Translations under genes and position numbers: made by a program
From: a virus
Direction: 5' to 3' (one strand)
IMG/VR virus record: IMGVR_UViG_3300044533_001042
Coordinates: 1-64,000 of that record
DNA length: 64,000 bases
Part shown: positions 17,658-27,000 of the stretch, one piece after another
Numbering within the stretch: position 1 is the first letter of the stretch
Layout of the letters: every line of letters starts with the position of its first letter
The notes under the pieces: model-generated
What the model saw: only the letters and a program-made list of their open reading frames with translations
The model's database searches: none
Told to the model about the DNA's origin: nothing

Positions 17658-17995
17658 TGTCAATCGCATCATTGGTTGATAAAGGCCTTTTAACAGCCTT
17701 TGCACAGGTGAAGGAGTTGGCTGTCGACATAGTCATTACTATTGCAGCTTCTCAGTCCTTTGATTTCAATACAGCCGCTGCAACAGTCTCAACGTTGCCT
17801 GATGTGCACGCCAAGGCGATTATTATGAAAGAGCGTACTCTAGAGGACGGCTCTAAATCACTAAAGCTGCTAATCAAGGCAGAGAATATCAAGTTCTACG
17901 ACACTGTGCTGATCGGTGACGTTACTTGGAAGATTGCAAAATACATCCAATCCAATAAGCATACAACAGTATTAGAGGTGTACGCTAATGTCTAG
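17657..17995 (+). CDS. Neck/head completion protein
   Basis: 112 residues from the ATG at 17657, which overlaps the connector stop (TAATG) and has GGAGGG upstream; an in-frame GTG at 17639 is less likely. The sequence is a mix of an N-terminal helix (IASLVDKGLLTAFAQVKEL) and beta strands ending in DVTWKIAKYIQSNKHTTVLE. Size and position between adaptor and tail terminator suggest a stopper or head-closure protein. I do not recognise the family with certainty. Confidence 0.55.
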   Translation: MSIASLVDKGLLTAFAQVKELAVDIVITIAASQSFDFNTAAATVSTLPDVHAKAIIMKERTLEDGSKSLKLLIKAENIKFYDTVLIGDVTWKIAKYIQSNKHTTVLEVYANV

Positions 17996-18374
17996 ATATT
18001 TATCAGTAGAGAAAGGTGTGTACGCTGTCTTCGGAGCTCCTGCATGGGCCGCCGAGAAGATCCCTACGTACCCTTCCAACTTTGCAGCGAAGGCAAATGA
18101 ATACATTCGCGTATCAATCATCCCAGGCAGCAGCGGGGTTAATCGTAACTCTATCGCTGGTGTGGTGATCATTGATATTTTCATCGCAGCAAATAACGGA
18201 GCGCATCGCGCATTCGAGATTGCTGATAAACTGGATAGCCACTTCTGTAACAAGACATTTGATAATGTCCAATTCAAGACCAGCACCTTAGGTGAGGGGA
18301 AAGAAGACAAGGTGAATCCCTTGTTGTTCAGAATGGGTTATACAATTCCCTTTAATTACTTTGAGAGTTTATAA
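17988..18374 (+). CDS. Tail terminator protein (DUF4128-like)
   Basis: 128 residues, overlapping the previous gene by 8 bases. The pattern YIRVSIIPGSSGVNRNSIAG followed by VVIIDIFIAANNGAHRAFEI and a C-terminal GYTIPFNYFE fits the DUF4128/gpU-like tail terminator group: a strand, a loop and a helix that cap the tail tube at its head end. The position just before the tail-tube genes supports this. Confidence 0.68.
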   Translation: MSRYLSVEKGVYAVFGAPAWAAEKIPTYPSNFAAKANEYIRVSIIPGSSGVNRNSIAGVVIIDIFIAANNGAHRAFEIADKLDSHFCNKTFDNVQFKTSTLGEGKEDKVNPLLFRMGYTIPFNYFESL

Positions 18375-18377
18375 ATT

Positions 18378-19199
18378 ATGGCACATATCTCAACACTAGC
18401 TGCGGCTATGTTTACTGATTTGGCACTAAGTACTACTCCTGTTCCTTCTACTCTTGCAATGGAGCACTTTGAGAGAATGGGGCTAGGCGGTGCGGTAACC
18501 AACCCTATGACAATGAATGGGTTTAATGGCTTCAGAAGTCCAGACAATGCGGGCCAAGACGCGTCATCTTACTTTACCAATGCGGTGGCTAACAGCTTAT
18601 TGGTTAATACGGCGGCAAATGACGCGGCACAGAATGACCGGAACACGGCTGCAGGATATTTCTCGCAGTACACTCGTATTATCAACATCAAAGAGTTTCC
18701 AGCAATCGGAACACCTGCTAACATTGTTAAAGTTCCGGAGTACGGAACAAAGACTTCTAAGCAGATCAATGCACAGGCTGACTTGAACAACATGGAGTTG
18801 ACAGTCAATTTTGTACCTGATTACTGGAAAGATAGTGCTCTTCACAAGGCTGATGGCACTAATGGCAATTTGGGGGCAGGTAGTGGCACCAATGTTCCTA
18901 AAGTTGGTGATGGCAAGGTCTACTTGTTCAGATTCGCCTTATTGGCCACTGACCCTGATACAACAAATACTGCTACAACGAAGTATAACAACGCCTATAT
19001 TGATGAATCGACCGATGCCTTGGGAACAATCCCTGCAGCGACTACAACGAATTCGTTGGGGCTGATCCAGAATTCCATCTACTATTTCTTAGGTAAATTA
19101 GAAGCGGTAGAAGTGACACCTTCCTTGACAGACGCTATCACAGCTAAGTTGACTATTTCAATTCAATCACGCATCTCAGGTGCGTGGACAGAGGGCTAA
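18378..19199 (+). CDS. Major tail tube protein A
   Basis: 273 residues starting MAHISTLAAAMFTDLALSTT. It shares with the next gene the core KEFPAIGTPANIVKVPxYGxK, QADLNNMELTxNFxPxxW, and SSYYFLGKLEAxEVTPSLTD near the C-terminus, so they are paralogues. It has an extra ~80 residues, mainly after the N-terminus and in the middle. The beta-rich fold and C-terminal SIQSRISGAWTEG fit a siphovirus tube subunit. Which of the two forms the main tube cannot be told from sequence. Confidence 0.75.
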   Translation: MAHISTLAAAMFTDLALSTTPVPSTLAMEHFERMGLGGAVTNPMTMNGFNGFRSPDNAGQDASSYFTNAVANSLLVNTAANDAAQNDRNTAAGYFSQYTRIINIKEFPAIGTPANIVKVPEYGTKTSKQINAQADLNNMELTVNFVPDYWKDSALHKADGTNGNLGAGSGTNVPKVGDGKVYLFRFALLATDPDTTNTATTKYNNAYIDESTDALGTIPAATTTNSLGLIQNSIYYFLGKLEAVEVTPSLTDAITAKLTISIQSRISGAWTEG

Positions 19200-19201
19200 T
19201 C

Positions 19202-19780
19202 ATGGCACATTTAAGTACATTGACTGCGGCGTTGTTCACTTCATTAGTTGTTACTGACAACGCTAGCACAGCACCTAAATCACTTGGTGACATTTCTGCG
19301 GTGGCAAACTGCCAAAGTAACTTCTCAGGTACCGAGGCAGCTGGTGCGTTCTTGCGTATTAAGAATGTTAAAGAGTTTCCAGCGATCGGAACACCTGCGA
19401 ACATTGTCAAGGTGCCTGTTTATGGCCAAAAGACTTCTTCGCAGATCAACGGTCAGGCTGACTTGAACAACATGGAGTTGACGATCAACTTCATTCCAGG
19501 TGACTGGTCTAATAACAAACTCGGCACTTCTACCAATATCACTATTGGGGATGGTGTCCTTCGCGTGTTTCGCTTTACATTGGCAGATAAAGACCCTCAG
19601 TCAGTGGCAGGCGGCGGCTACTCAGATACAGCTGGAAGTCTAGGTGCTGTTCAGAACTCTTCTTACTACTTCTTAGGAAAAGTAGAAGCGTTAGAGGTCA
19701 CGCCTTCCTTGACAGACGCTCTTGCTGCTAAATTGACCATTTCGATTCAATCGGAAATCAAAGGCGCCTACACAATATAG
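19202..19780 (+). CDS. Major tail tube protein B (paralogue)
   Basis: 192 residues from the ATG at 19202 (MAHLSTLTAALFTSLVVTDN), two bases after the upstream stop; a start at 19184 would overlap the upstream gene. It is similar to tube protein A along its length, including NVKEFPAIGTPANIVKVPVY and SYYFLGKVEALEVTPSLTDA, but shorter. Tandem tube paralogues can form alternate rings or mark a special segment of the tube. RNA or virion protein levels would tell which is major. Confidence 0.75.
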   Translation: MAHLSTLTAALFTSLVVTDNASTAPKSLGDISAVANCQSNFSGTEAAGAFLRIKNVKEFPAIGTPANIVKVPVYGQKTSSQINGQADLNNMELTINFIPGDWSNNKLGTSTNITIGDGVLRVFRFTLADKDPQSVAGGGYSDTAGSLGAVQNSSYYFLGKVEALEVTPSLTDALAAKLTISIQSEIKGAYTI

Positions 19781-19787
19781 GTAGCAG

Positions 19788-20042
19788 ATGACTGAGTTAG
19801 GAAAGAAGAAACTTCCACAGCTCAATACAGAGAAGGTACTTGACTTAACGGTCGGGTACCTGCTTCGTAATGTGGATTTTAGTATTAACAAAACAATCGA
19901 CCGTGTAGAAGAATACGCAGGCAACGCACAGATGTCTGCTCGCGTACTCCACACATTATCCGTTTTACATCAACTTCGGAAAGTTATCAATGACTTCCAT
20001 CTCTCATATAAGGATTCTTCCAATGACAACAGTAGCAACTAG
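19788..20042 (+). CDS. Small tail-assembly region protein
   Basis: 84 residues, starting MTELGKKKLPQLNTEKVLDL; helical, charged, with a Ser/Asn-rich tail. It overlaps the next gene by 20 bases. Located between the tube and the chaperone genes, it may be a tail-assembly accessory. No family recognised. Confidence 0.5.
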   Translation: MTELGKKKLPQLNTEKVLDLTVGYLLRNVDFSINKTIDRVEEYAGNAQMSARVLHTLSVLHQLRKVINDFHLSYKDSSNDNSSN

Positions 20043-20340
20043 CGGTATTAAAGGTTTAGTCGGTCAACGCATGACTAAAGAAGTGAAATTCATGGGCAGT
20101 AGCCTCAAAATCTCTAAATTAAGTGTTGACGAAGTAGTTAACATCCAAGCTCAAGCGAAAGACGCTGAGACAAATGAAATGGCTGGCTTGGAATTGCTCA
20201 AGACAGTTATTCGCGCAGGCTCAGAGGGCGGTGCTGATTTGACAGACGAAGACTTTGGCACATTCGCTATGGATGAGTTGTCTAAATTGTCTGGCGAAAT
20301 CATGAAGTTCTCTGGAATGGGCGCAGACGCGGGAAAGTAG
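20023..20340 (+). CDS. Tail assembly chaperone, short form (G-like)
   Basis: 105 residues from the ATG at 20023; the in-frame start at 19990 would overlap the preceding gene more and has no better ribosome site. The protein is helical and acidic (KLSVDEVVNIQAQAKDAETN, then a C-terminal MGADAGK). It occupies the lambda G position, between tube and tape measure. It ends at a slippery site that allows a minority of ribosomes to make the longer G-T form. These chaperones bind the tape measure and do not enter the virion. Confidence 0.78.
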   Translation: MTTVATSGIKGLVGQRMTKEVKFMGSSLKISKLSVDEVVNIQAQAKDAETNEMAGLELLKTVIRAGSEGGADLTDEDFGTFAMDELSKLSGEIMKFSGMGADAGK

Positions 20341-20681
20341 TTCTCGGTCCAGAATTATTGCCAATCTACGAAGTAGCGTATCATCTCCGTATGCCTGTGT
20401 ATCAGTTACGTGCGGAGATGTCCTACGAAGAATTCTTAAATTGGTTATCTTACTTTGAGCAGCGACCTGTAGAGTGGCGTGCTGACGATAGAGCTGCTAA
20501 GTTGTTACAAGCGCAGGGTGTGAAAGAAAAGCCATGGGCTCTATTCCACTCCTTGGATGCGATTTACAATTCATCAAAGGCCGATGTAATTGATGGTGAG
20601 GTGGGAATAGCGGCCTTAAAGGGCTCTTCTGTATTCGCCCAATTACTAACGGCAACTGGCGGCCACAAACTGGAGTTCTAA
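20023..20681 (+). CDS. Tail assembly chaperone, -1 frameshift fusion (GT-like)
   Basis: A -1 shift at GGGAAAG (20331-20337) links the short chaperone to the frame ending at 20681, giving about 219 residues. After the shift the frame reads GTA GTT CTC GGT..., then LPIYEVAYHLRMPVYQLRAE, the PVYxLxxEM pattern typical of the T domain, and EEFLNWLSYFEQRP. The T part has no proper start codon of its own (only a TTG at 20358 with no ribosome site), which supports frameshifting. The heptamer is the same as the lambda G/GT site. Confidence 0.8.
20331..20337 (+). other. Programmed -1 frameshift site GGGAAAG
   Basis: Form X-XXY-YYZ with zero-frame codons GGA AAG just before the TAG at 20338. The same heptamer is used by phage lambda for GT synthesis. 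The stop directly after the slippery codon and the open -1 frame over 340 bases make this convincing. Confidence 0.82.
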
Positions 20682-20960
20682 GTGGATATAATGTTAAAGT
20701 TCAACACCGAGCTAGCGGCTCGGAAGAAAAAGGTTCTGCACAAGCTTGTGGATGAACTGAAAGCCGCCACTCCCGTGGATACGGGGGTTGCACGGGATGG
20801 GTGGGAAATTGAAGATGGAAAGATAGTCAACAAAGTAGATTACATTGATGACTTGAACTCAGGCTCTTCAACCCAAGCGCCATCTCATTTCATTGAGAGA
20901 ACGCTTCTCGCGCATCAGGGTGTACATGCCAATGGCACTATTGTGCACTCAAAAGCGTAA
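20682..20960 (+). CDS. Tail completion-like protein (HK97 gp10-type)
   Basis: 92 residues from GTG at 20682 (GGAG upstream), or from ATG at 20691. It contains LKAATPVDTGVARDGWEI, then VDYIDDLNSGSSTQAPSHFI, the HK97 gp10-like pattern (xPVDTGxxRxxW ... Y...LExGTSxQAPxxF). Such proteins usually sit before the tail terminator; here the gene follows the chaperone. It is the last gene before a strong terminator. It may be a neck or tail completion protein. Confidence 0.6.
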   Translation: MDIMLKFNTELAARKKKVLHKLVDELKAATPVDTGVARDGWEIEDGKIVNKVDYIDDLNSGSSTQAPSHFIERTLLAHQGVHANGTIVHSKA

Positions 20961-20967
20961 CAAAACT

Positions 20968-21008
20968 AACCCCCTACGGAGCTGTATTATGCCTGTAGGG
21001 GGTTTTTT
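20968..21008 (+). terminator. Rho-independent terminator before tape measure
   Basis: AACCCCCTAC (20968-20977) pairs perfectly with GTAGGGGGTT (20995-21004), followed by more T. A classical 10-bp GC-rich hairpin with a T run. It closes the head-neck-tube-chaperone transcription unit just before the tape measure gene, so that gene may need its own promoter or read-through. Confidence 0.88.
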
Positions 21009-21028
21009 ACTAACAATAGGAGGAAGTT

Positions 21029-24000
21029 ATGTCAGGTATTGAGATCGAAGTCAGCGCCAAAGTCGACAAGGTCCAAAGAGATATGGAGACTCTCAATCAT
21101 ACTGTGTCAGACATTACAAAGAATGTCGGAGGTATGGTAAATGGCTTCAAGAACTTAGTAGTAGGAGGCGCTGCGGTTGGCTCCTTGTTGATGATGGCAA
21201 AAGTAGCCAAGGATATCACTGTTGAATTTGGCCAACTGGAGAATAAAATAGCCGCAGTAACAGACCGAACAGCTGCTATGGGCGAAGCACTAAGTGGCGT
21301 TAGTGACATTGCTAAGTCTACACAGACCACCCTTTCCGATACGGCTGCTACTTTCGCAGCCCTAGGCAGTAGTGCTGCCTCTTTAAAGCCTTCTACCGAA
21401 GCTTTATTGACTGCAACAAAAGCGATACAAGCTGCTAGTACCATCGCAGGTGGGAACTTAGAGGGCTTTAAAGCGGCTGTATTTCAGCTATCACAAGGAT
21501 TGGGCGCGGGCGTTCTTAGAGGTGAAGAATTCAACTCAGTGATGGAGCAGGCTCTCCCATTAGCGGGAGCCATCGCTGATTCGTTGCATGTCTCTACAGG
21601 TGAGTTGCGTCAGATGGCGGCAGCTGGCAAATTAACTTCTGAGCAAGTGTTCGGTGCACTTATTGGGCAAGCTGGTGCCTTAGAGGCCAAGTTAGCCAAT
21701 ATAACACCTACACTTGATGCGCAGATGGGGCGTGTTAAAGAAAGTTTCAAGACTACATTTGATGAATTCTTAAAGGGCACAGGGTACACCACTCAGTTTA
21801 GTCAGGCATTAGGAACAATTACCAATAAGGTCGGTGATGTGACTAAATCAGCTTTTGAGATGGGAATGGCACTAAGAGACGGAGTAGATGCTTTCAGAGA
21901 AAAGTGGGGAATGGCGATAAAGCCAGCCTTATGGTTCTTTGATATTATTGCTAGACGCGCTAAGGCTGTATTAGACGCATTTGGTATTACAGCCTTCTTT
22001 GTAAGATCATTCGCAAGTGCAGAGTTGGCTGTGTCTCATTTCTTCAATGTGTTTGTTGTGAGAATGGGGAGTGTCGGTACAGTATTGTCCTCGTTAGAGA
22101 ACTTTAAGACTACAGGATTAACAGGTGTTTTCGGGTCTCTAGAGAAATCTATGGGGATGTCCTTAAAGGCCACAATGAGTTCTGCAGGTCTGTTTCTCAA
22201 TTTCTTTGAGACCAGCTTCTTGGCTGGGATACGCGCCCAAATGAGTGCAGTCGGGCACCTACTCTACAGCAGTTTGGAGAGTATTGGTCTTTCTAAGGCA
22301 TTGAAGCTAGACGCCTTTGTATTCTTTGGCGCTAAATTAAATACAGTACTGTCTACAATTGTCTCATTCACGAAATCGTCATTCTCAAAGCTCGCGAGGG
22401 CCATGTCCCGTACTGAGTTCTTTTACTTGTTTGATACATTTGGGTTAATCGGTAAAGGAATCAAGGCGCTAATTCCAGAGGATGCATTGTCTGGATTATT
22501 AAACTTCTTGGATGATCTCGCAGATAAGCTAGACATCAACAAGGTATTCCTAAATGCAGCGGCAGGGGCTAGACACTTTCTGAGAGAAGCAGCAGATTTT
22601 ATTGACTTGATTCCTGGTCTGACTCTGTTCACTTCTACACTCAGAAAGGCTGCGAAGGTTGCAGGAAACTTTACGGGTCTGAAAGGCCTGGGCGGTAACC
22701 TTAAGAACCTAGTTACAGGACTTAGATTCTCTTTAGACACTACGTCATTCGGCGCTGTGAAGATTGTGGTGATGCGCCTCATCAGAGATTTAGTGAAAAG
22801 TGTTAGCGCTTTAGCGAAGAAGGGGTTTGCAGCTATTAACCTCGGCAAGCTAAGCTTCAAATTGAAAGACTTGTTTCCGACACCATCGTTCGACCTCTCT
22901 GCCTTACAAAGTTACTTCTCTAAAGGGTTTAAAGCCTTCAAAGACTGGGCAACTGCCCTAATATCTCGGTTCAGCTTACCAGACGTAGATATCTTAGGTA
23001 AGTTAAAGACTGTAATGGATGCTGTCCACAACTTTGTAAAAGACAGGCTAGCAGCTCTCACCTCTACATTGCCTACATTGTCTTTTGGTGATTTCTTCAC
23101 CAAGACAGTAGAGGCTATCGAAGAAAGCCTGCCTTCCCTTGATGATGTTGTAGGCTACATTAAAGGGTTCTATGAGAAAGTTGTTCATTACTTCTTCTTA
23201 ATCTATGACGAAGTTATTGCCCACTCTTGGTGGACAGACCTCGTAATTGATGTGGTGGATGGCGCGAAGGAGATGGTGTCCACAGTGGCGAAGTACATCT
23301 CTGCATTTGCCGATTATGTCATAGCAGCGTTCAAGACAGTATACGATGCCGGATCTAAGTTGTTCGGAAAAATAGCTGATAGCTTCAACATCGATACATT
23401 ACAGGCTAAGCTCTCAGGAGTAGCAGCTAGCATGGCTGCAGCCTTTACTTCGTTCAAATCAGGCAAGCTAGTTGTAGCAATCTCAACAGGCGACTTCAAA
23501 GGAGTTGGCAGTGCTTTGAAGGAAATTGGTCATAACATGGCTAACAGTTCGGGGGTGATATTCGCGAAAGCAGTACTATTACATCTTACTGGTAAATTCC
23601 TTCCCTCATTGCTTCCGAAAGGCGATATCCTTGGCTTGTTAGAAGGCGCTGTGAAGCGAGCCGGTCAACGCGCTTGGATGCAGTTAGCAAGCTCTCTGAA
23701 AGATACCGACCTGGCTAAGAATTTAGCTAATATGTCTGGTTCTGCAGTGGGTGCGTTCCTCGGTGATACTTTCGCCAGCTTCGTAGATAATCTCCCAGGC
23801 ACTATATCTTTGATCTTTGGCGTAATTGCCAGTGGCATGAGAGCTATGCTAGAGAACCTAGGCGGCGTCATCGGTCCAGCGTTCCAAGGGCTATTTAAAG
23901 TAGCAGATACTCTAGAATTAGGGAATGCACTTGGCTTAGTGGGCGGTATTCTCTTTGGCAACAACGTCTTGAATGTTCTTAAATGGATGGGCATCTTTGA

Positions 24001-27000
24001 GACTCGTATTCAAGGGTTACAAGACAAGCTAGAACCATTGATGAAGTTCTTTACAGGACGCTTCCGCTCTGGGATGACAGGCTCATTATTACAGACACTC
24101 TCTAGAGAGATGTTCGGTGGCGCTCGTAAGTTTGTGTTTCTTGGTGCAGCTGCTCTGGCGTTGGACTTTGTGGGTGGATTTGACTCTGTCTTCCAAGACC
24201 AACCTATTGGACACGCTGTGTTTGATGCGTTAGCGATGGCGATGATGGCTTTTGGTAAAGATTTGCCGACCCTTATGAGTCGTTATGTTACCACTCCATT
24301 CAGAGGCATCTTAGGTTCAGGGCTACGTTCGGCAGGCCTTACCAGTCTAGGAAATTGGATTCTGCCCACCGCAGGACCAAGAGCCAGCATGATCTCGGTT
24401 GCAAGTGCAATGATTTCTGGGGTACATGACTTGTTCACCACAAGAGCGGCTGCTCTTATGCGACCAGGCACACGTACCTTCATGGAAGCTTTGCTGCTAG
24501 GAAGAAGTGTTGGTTCAATCCCACCGGCCTTAAGGGCTGCTATCCCTGCTTGGCAGATGGCTTTGATTGCTGCAGAACGAGCTGGTCGACATTCAATCAG
24601 AACTAGTCTTGGATCGATAGTAGCTACAACGCCTGTCATCGGCCCTATGGTCGCTGGGCTGCAATCGCTAGCTAACACAATGAGGACTTCTACGACTGCA
24701 GGAGGTGCGTTTGCCAGAGCGATGTCGTCATTAGTAAGACCGCTTACTGTGGTAGCAATGCTCGCAGGATTGTTTGCTTCAATGGGGGCATTTGCTGCAG
24801 AAGATCAAACGGTCAAAGTAGACGTTAAGCCTACTGAGTCGCCCTACAAGAAGATGATGGAAGATATCAGAGGCCCTCTCAAAAGTGGGCTAGACGCTAT
24901 CAAAGAAGTCACATCTGTCATCTGGGATAACTTTGTAATGATAGATACTGCCTTAATCGGTGGTGTGGCATTGCTGAAGATATTTGGATTTCTTGCCAGG
25001 GTGTCAGAGGCCGCTATCCTTAGTGGTGCCTCAGGGACAGCTCTTATCGGTTTAGCGCTTCGCCCTGCTACAAGTGGATTCGCTAAGTTAGCAGCTGGTG
25101 TGCAATTCTTCTCTATGCAAACAAGGGTTGCAGCTGTATTGATAGGCTCTTTATTTACCGTCCTAGCGAAGCTGAGCAGTGAAGATGCGCTAGCACCTTT
25201 GATGAACAACATTGGGGAGAGCGTAGGTGATGCGCTTAACATTGACAATAGCGGCTATCTAGACAAATTACACAGTATCTCTTCAGCTACTGGCGACTTC
25301 TTCAAAAGCATGTTTAGTTTCTTAGACCAAAGCAAGAAATTAGCTACATGGGGGCTTATCGGTGCTCTAGTCGGCGGCTTCGGGTTCTGGGGTGTTAGAA
25401 TGAAGCAATTAGCCGCCGAAGCAAGGATCGCTCGTAGAGAGCTGAATCCGATGCAAGCGAGTAATAACTTCGTAGGCCCAAGAGTACCTGGATCTGTCGG
25501 TACGCCTACATTCATCGGACCTATGAATGCTGGCTTCAATAGAAATGCGCCTTACAGAGGTGCTGCTCCTGTTGTCGCCACTAAGTCTTCTGCAGGTGTA
25601 AGAATGGCAGGTGGCGCACTATTAGCTGCAGATCTACTCGGCGCATTTGACAGCGCGATTGATCCTGATTCAATAGGCCATATATTCATAAGAGCTGCTG
25701 CAGGTGCGCTGGTCTTGTTTGGAAGAACATTGACTGACGGGTTACTCGGTATGCTCGGAAAGGCAGCTTCACCTTGGGGATTAGCGATCGGCGGTATTAT
25801 CGCCGCTGCGATCTTTACTGGGTTGAAGATGTCAAAGACAGAGGACCAAGGGGGTGTGCCTAAAGGATTCTTCTCTGAGTTGATGTCATTAGAAACACTC
25901 TCAGTGGCAGCTTTCGGCGTGTTTGCTGTTGGCGCCAGAAAGGCTGTTCTCTACTGGGGTGAAATCAGAGCAGCTGCGGAAGTAGCGAGAGTGGCGCAGA
26001 CCGCATCTTTAGCTGCCTTCAATGTACAACAAGCGTTCGTGGGCCCTTTAGCGCCCGGCATGCCCGGATACGTAGGTGCACCTACTATGTTTGGGGGAAG
26101 AGCCTATCATGCAGCTGGTGCCCCTCCTGTTGCCCCTGTTGTAGGCAGCTTTACAGCTCGTGCTGCGGCTGCAATGGCAGCTAGTCCGCTAACGTATATG
26201 CCTGCCACGATGATGGGCAAAGCTATGCCGATGATGACAAAGATTGGTGCAACAGCTGGTATGGCATTTGCAGCCGGCTTCGCAACTACTGAGTTGTTCG
26301 GATTGAAAGATTATGGCACAGAGGCTACGTTAATTGGCGGCCTTATTGGATGGAATCTTATCGGCGGTTTGATTACAAAGATAACACCTATTCTGAGCAC
26401 TGGTCTCGCGGGAATGTTTGGTCTATTGGTGGTAAGTGGCGGGCTATTGTGGGCGTATTTCAGCGGAAACGGTACCTTGTCAGAGAGAATGGACCAGGCC
26501 ATGCACAAGATGAAAGAAATCATCGGCATGGGAACGAAGCTGAGAAAGAATACAGGTGATGGGCTAGATGCACCAATGACAGCTTTCGCTAAAGATAATA
26601 ACTTTAGCCTGAACTATGACATGACCCGTATCAATATGGACATCTTATCGCCTAAGCAACGTAATAAGTTGGAAGGTGCTTTTGATAAGTTCTATGAGTC
26701 AATGTCTGAGCTGAAGAAGAAAGTTGATGAAGGAGAGGAGATTACTCCTGCCGACAGAGATGCGACTCAGCGTAAGTTAGGCAACTTAGAACGCCAATAT
26801 GCGCGTGCCCTCAGCGAAACCCGCTTCGACTTCAAAGGCAAGATGCCTGATATCAAGTCATTTGAGAAATTCGAAGGATTCTCCAACGCAGATTATGCAA
26901 AGGCGATTCTAGAGAATCCAGGTACATTTGCCTCAGCAAAACTAGGCAGAGGCGCTCAGTCTCAGAAGGACTGGAAAGAAGCAAGAAAGGGCATCGAGCT

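Noticed and set aside
20358-20681. Independent gene starting with TTG
   Set aside because: No ribosome site; better explained as the -1 frameshift extension of the chaperone.
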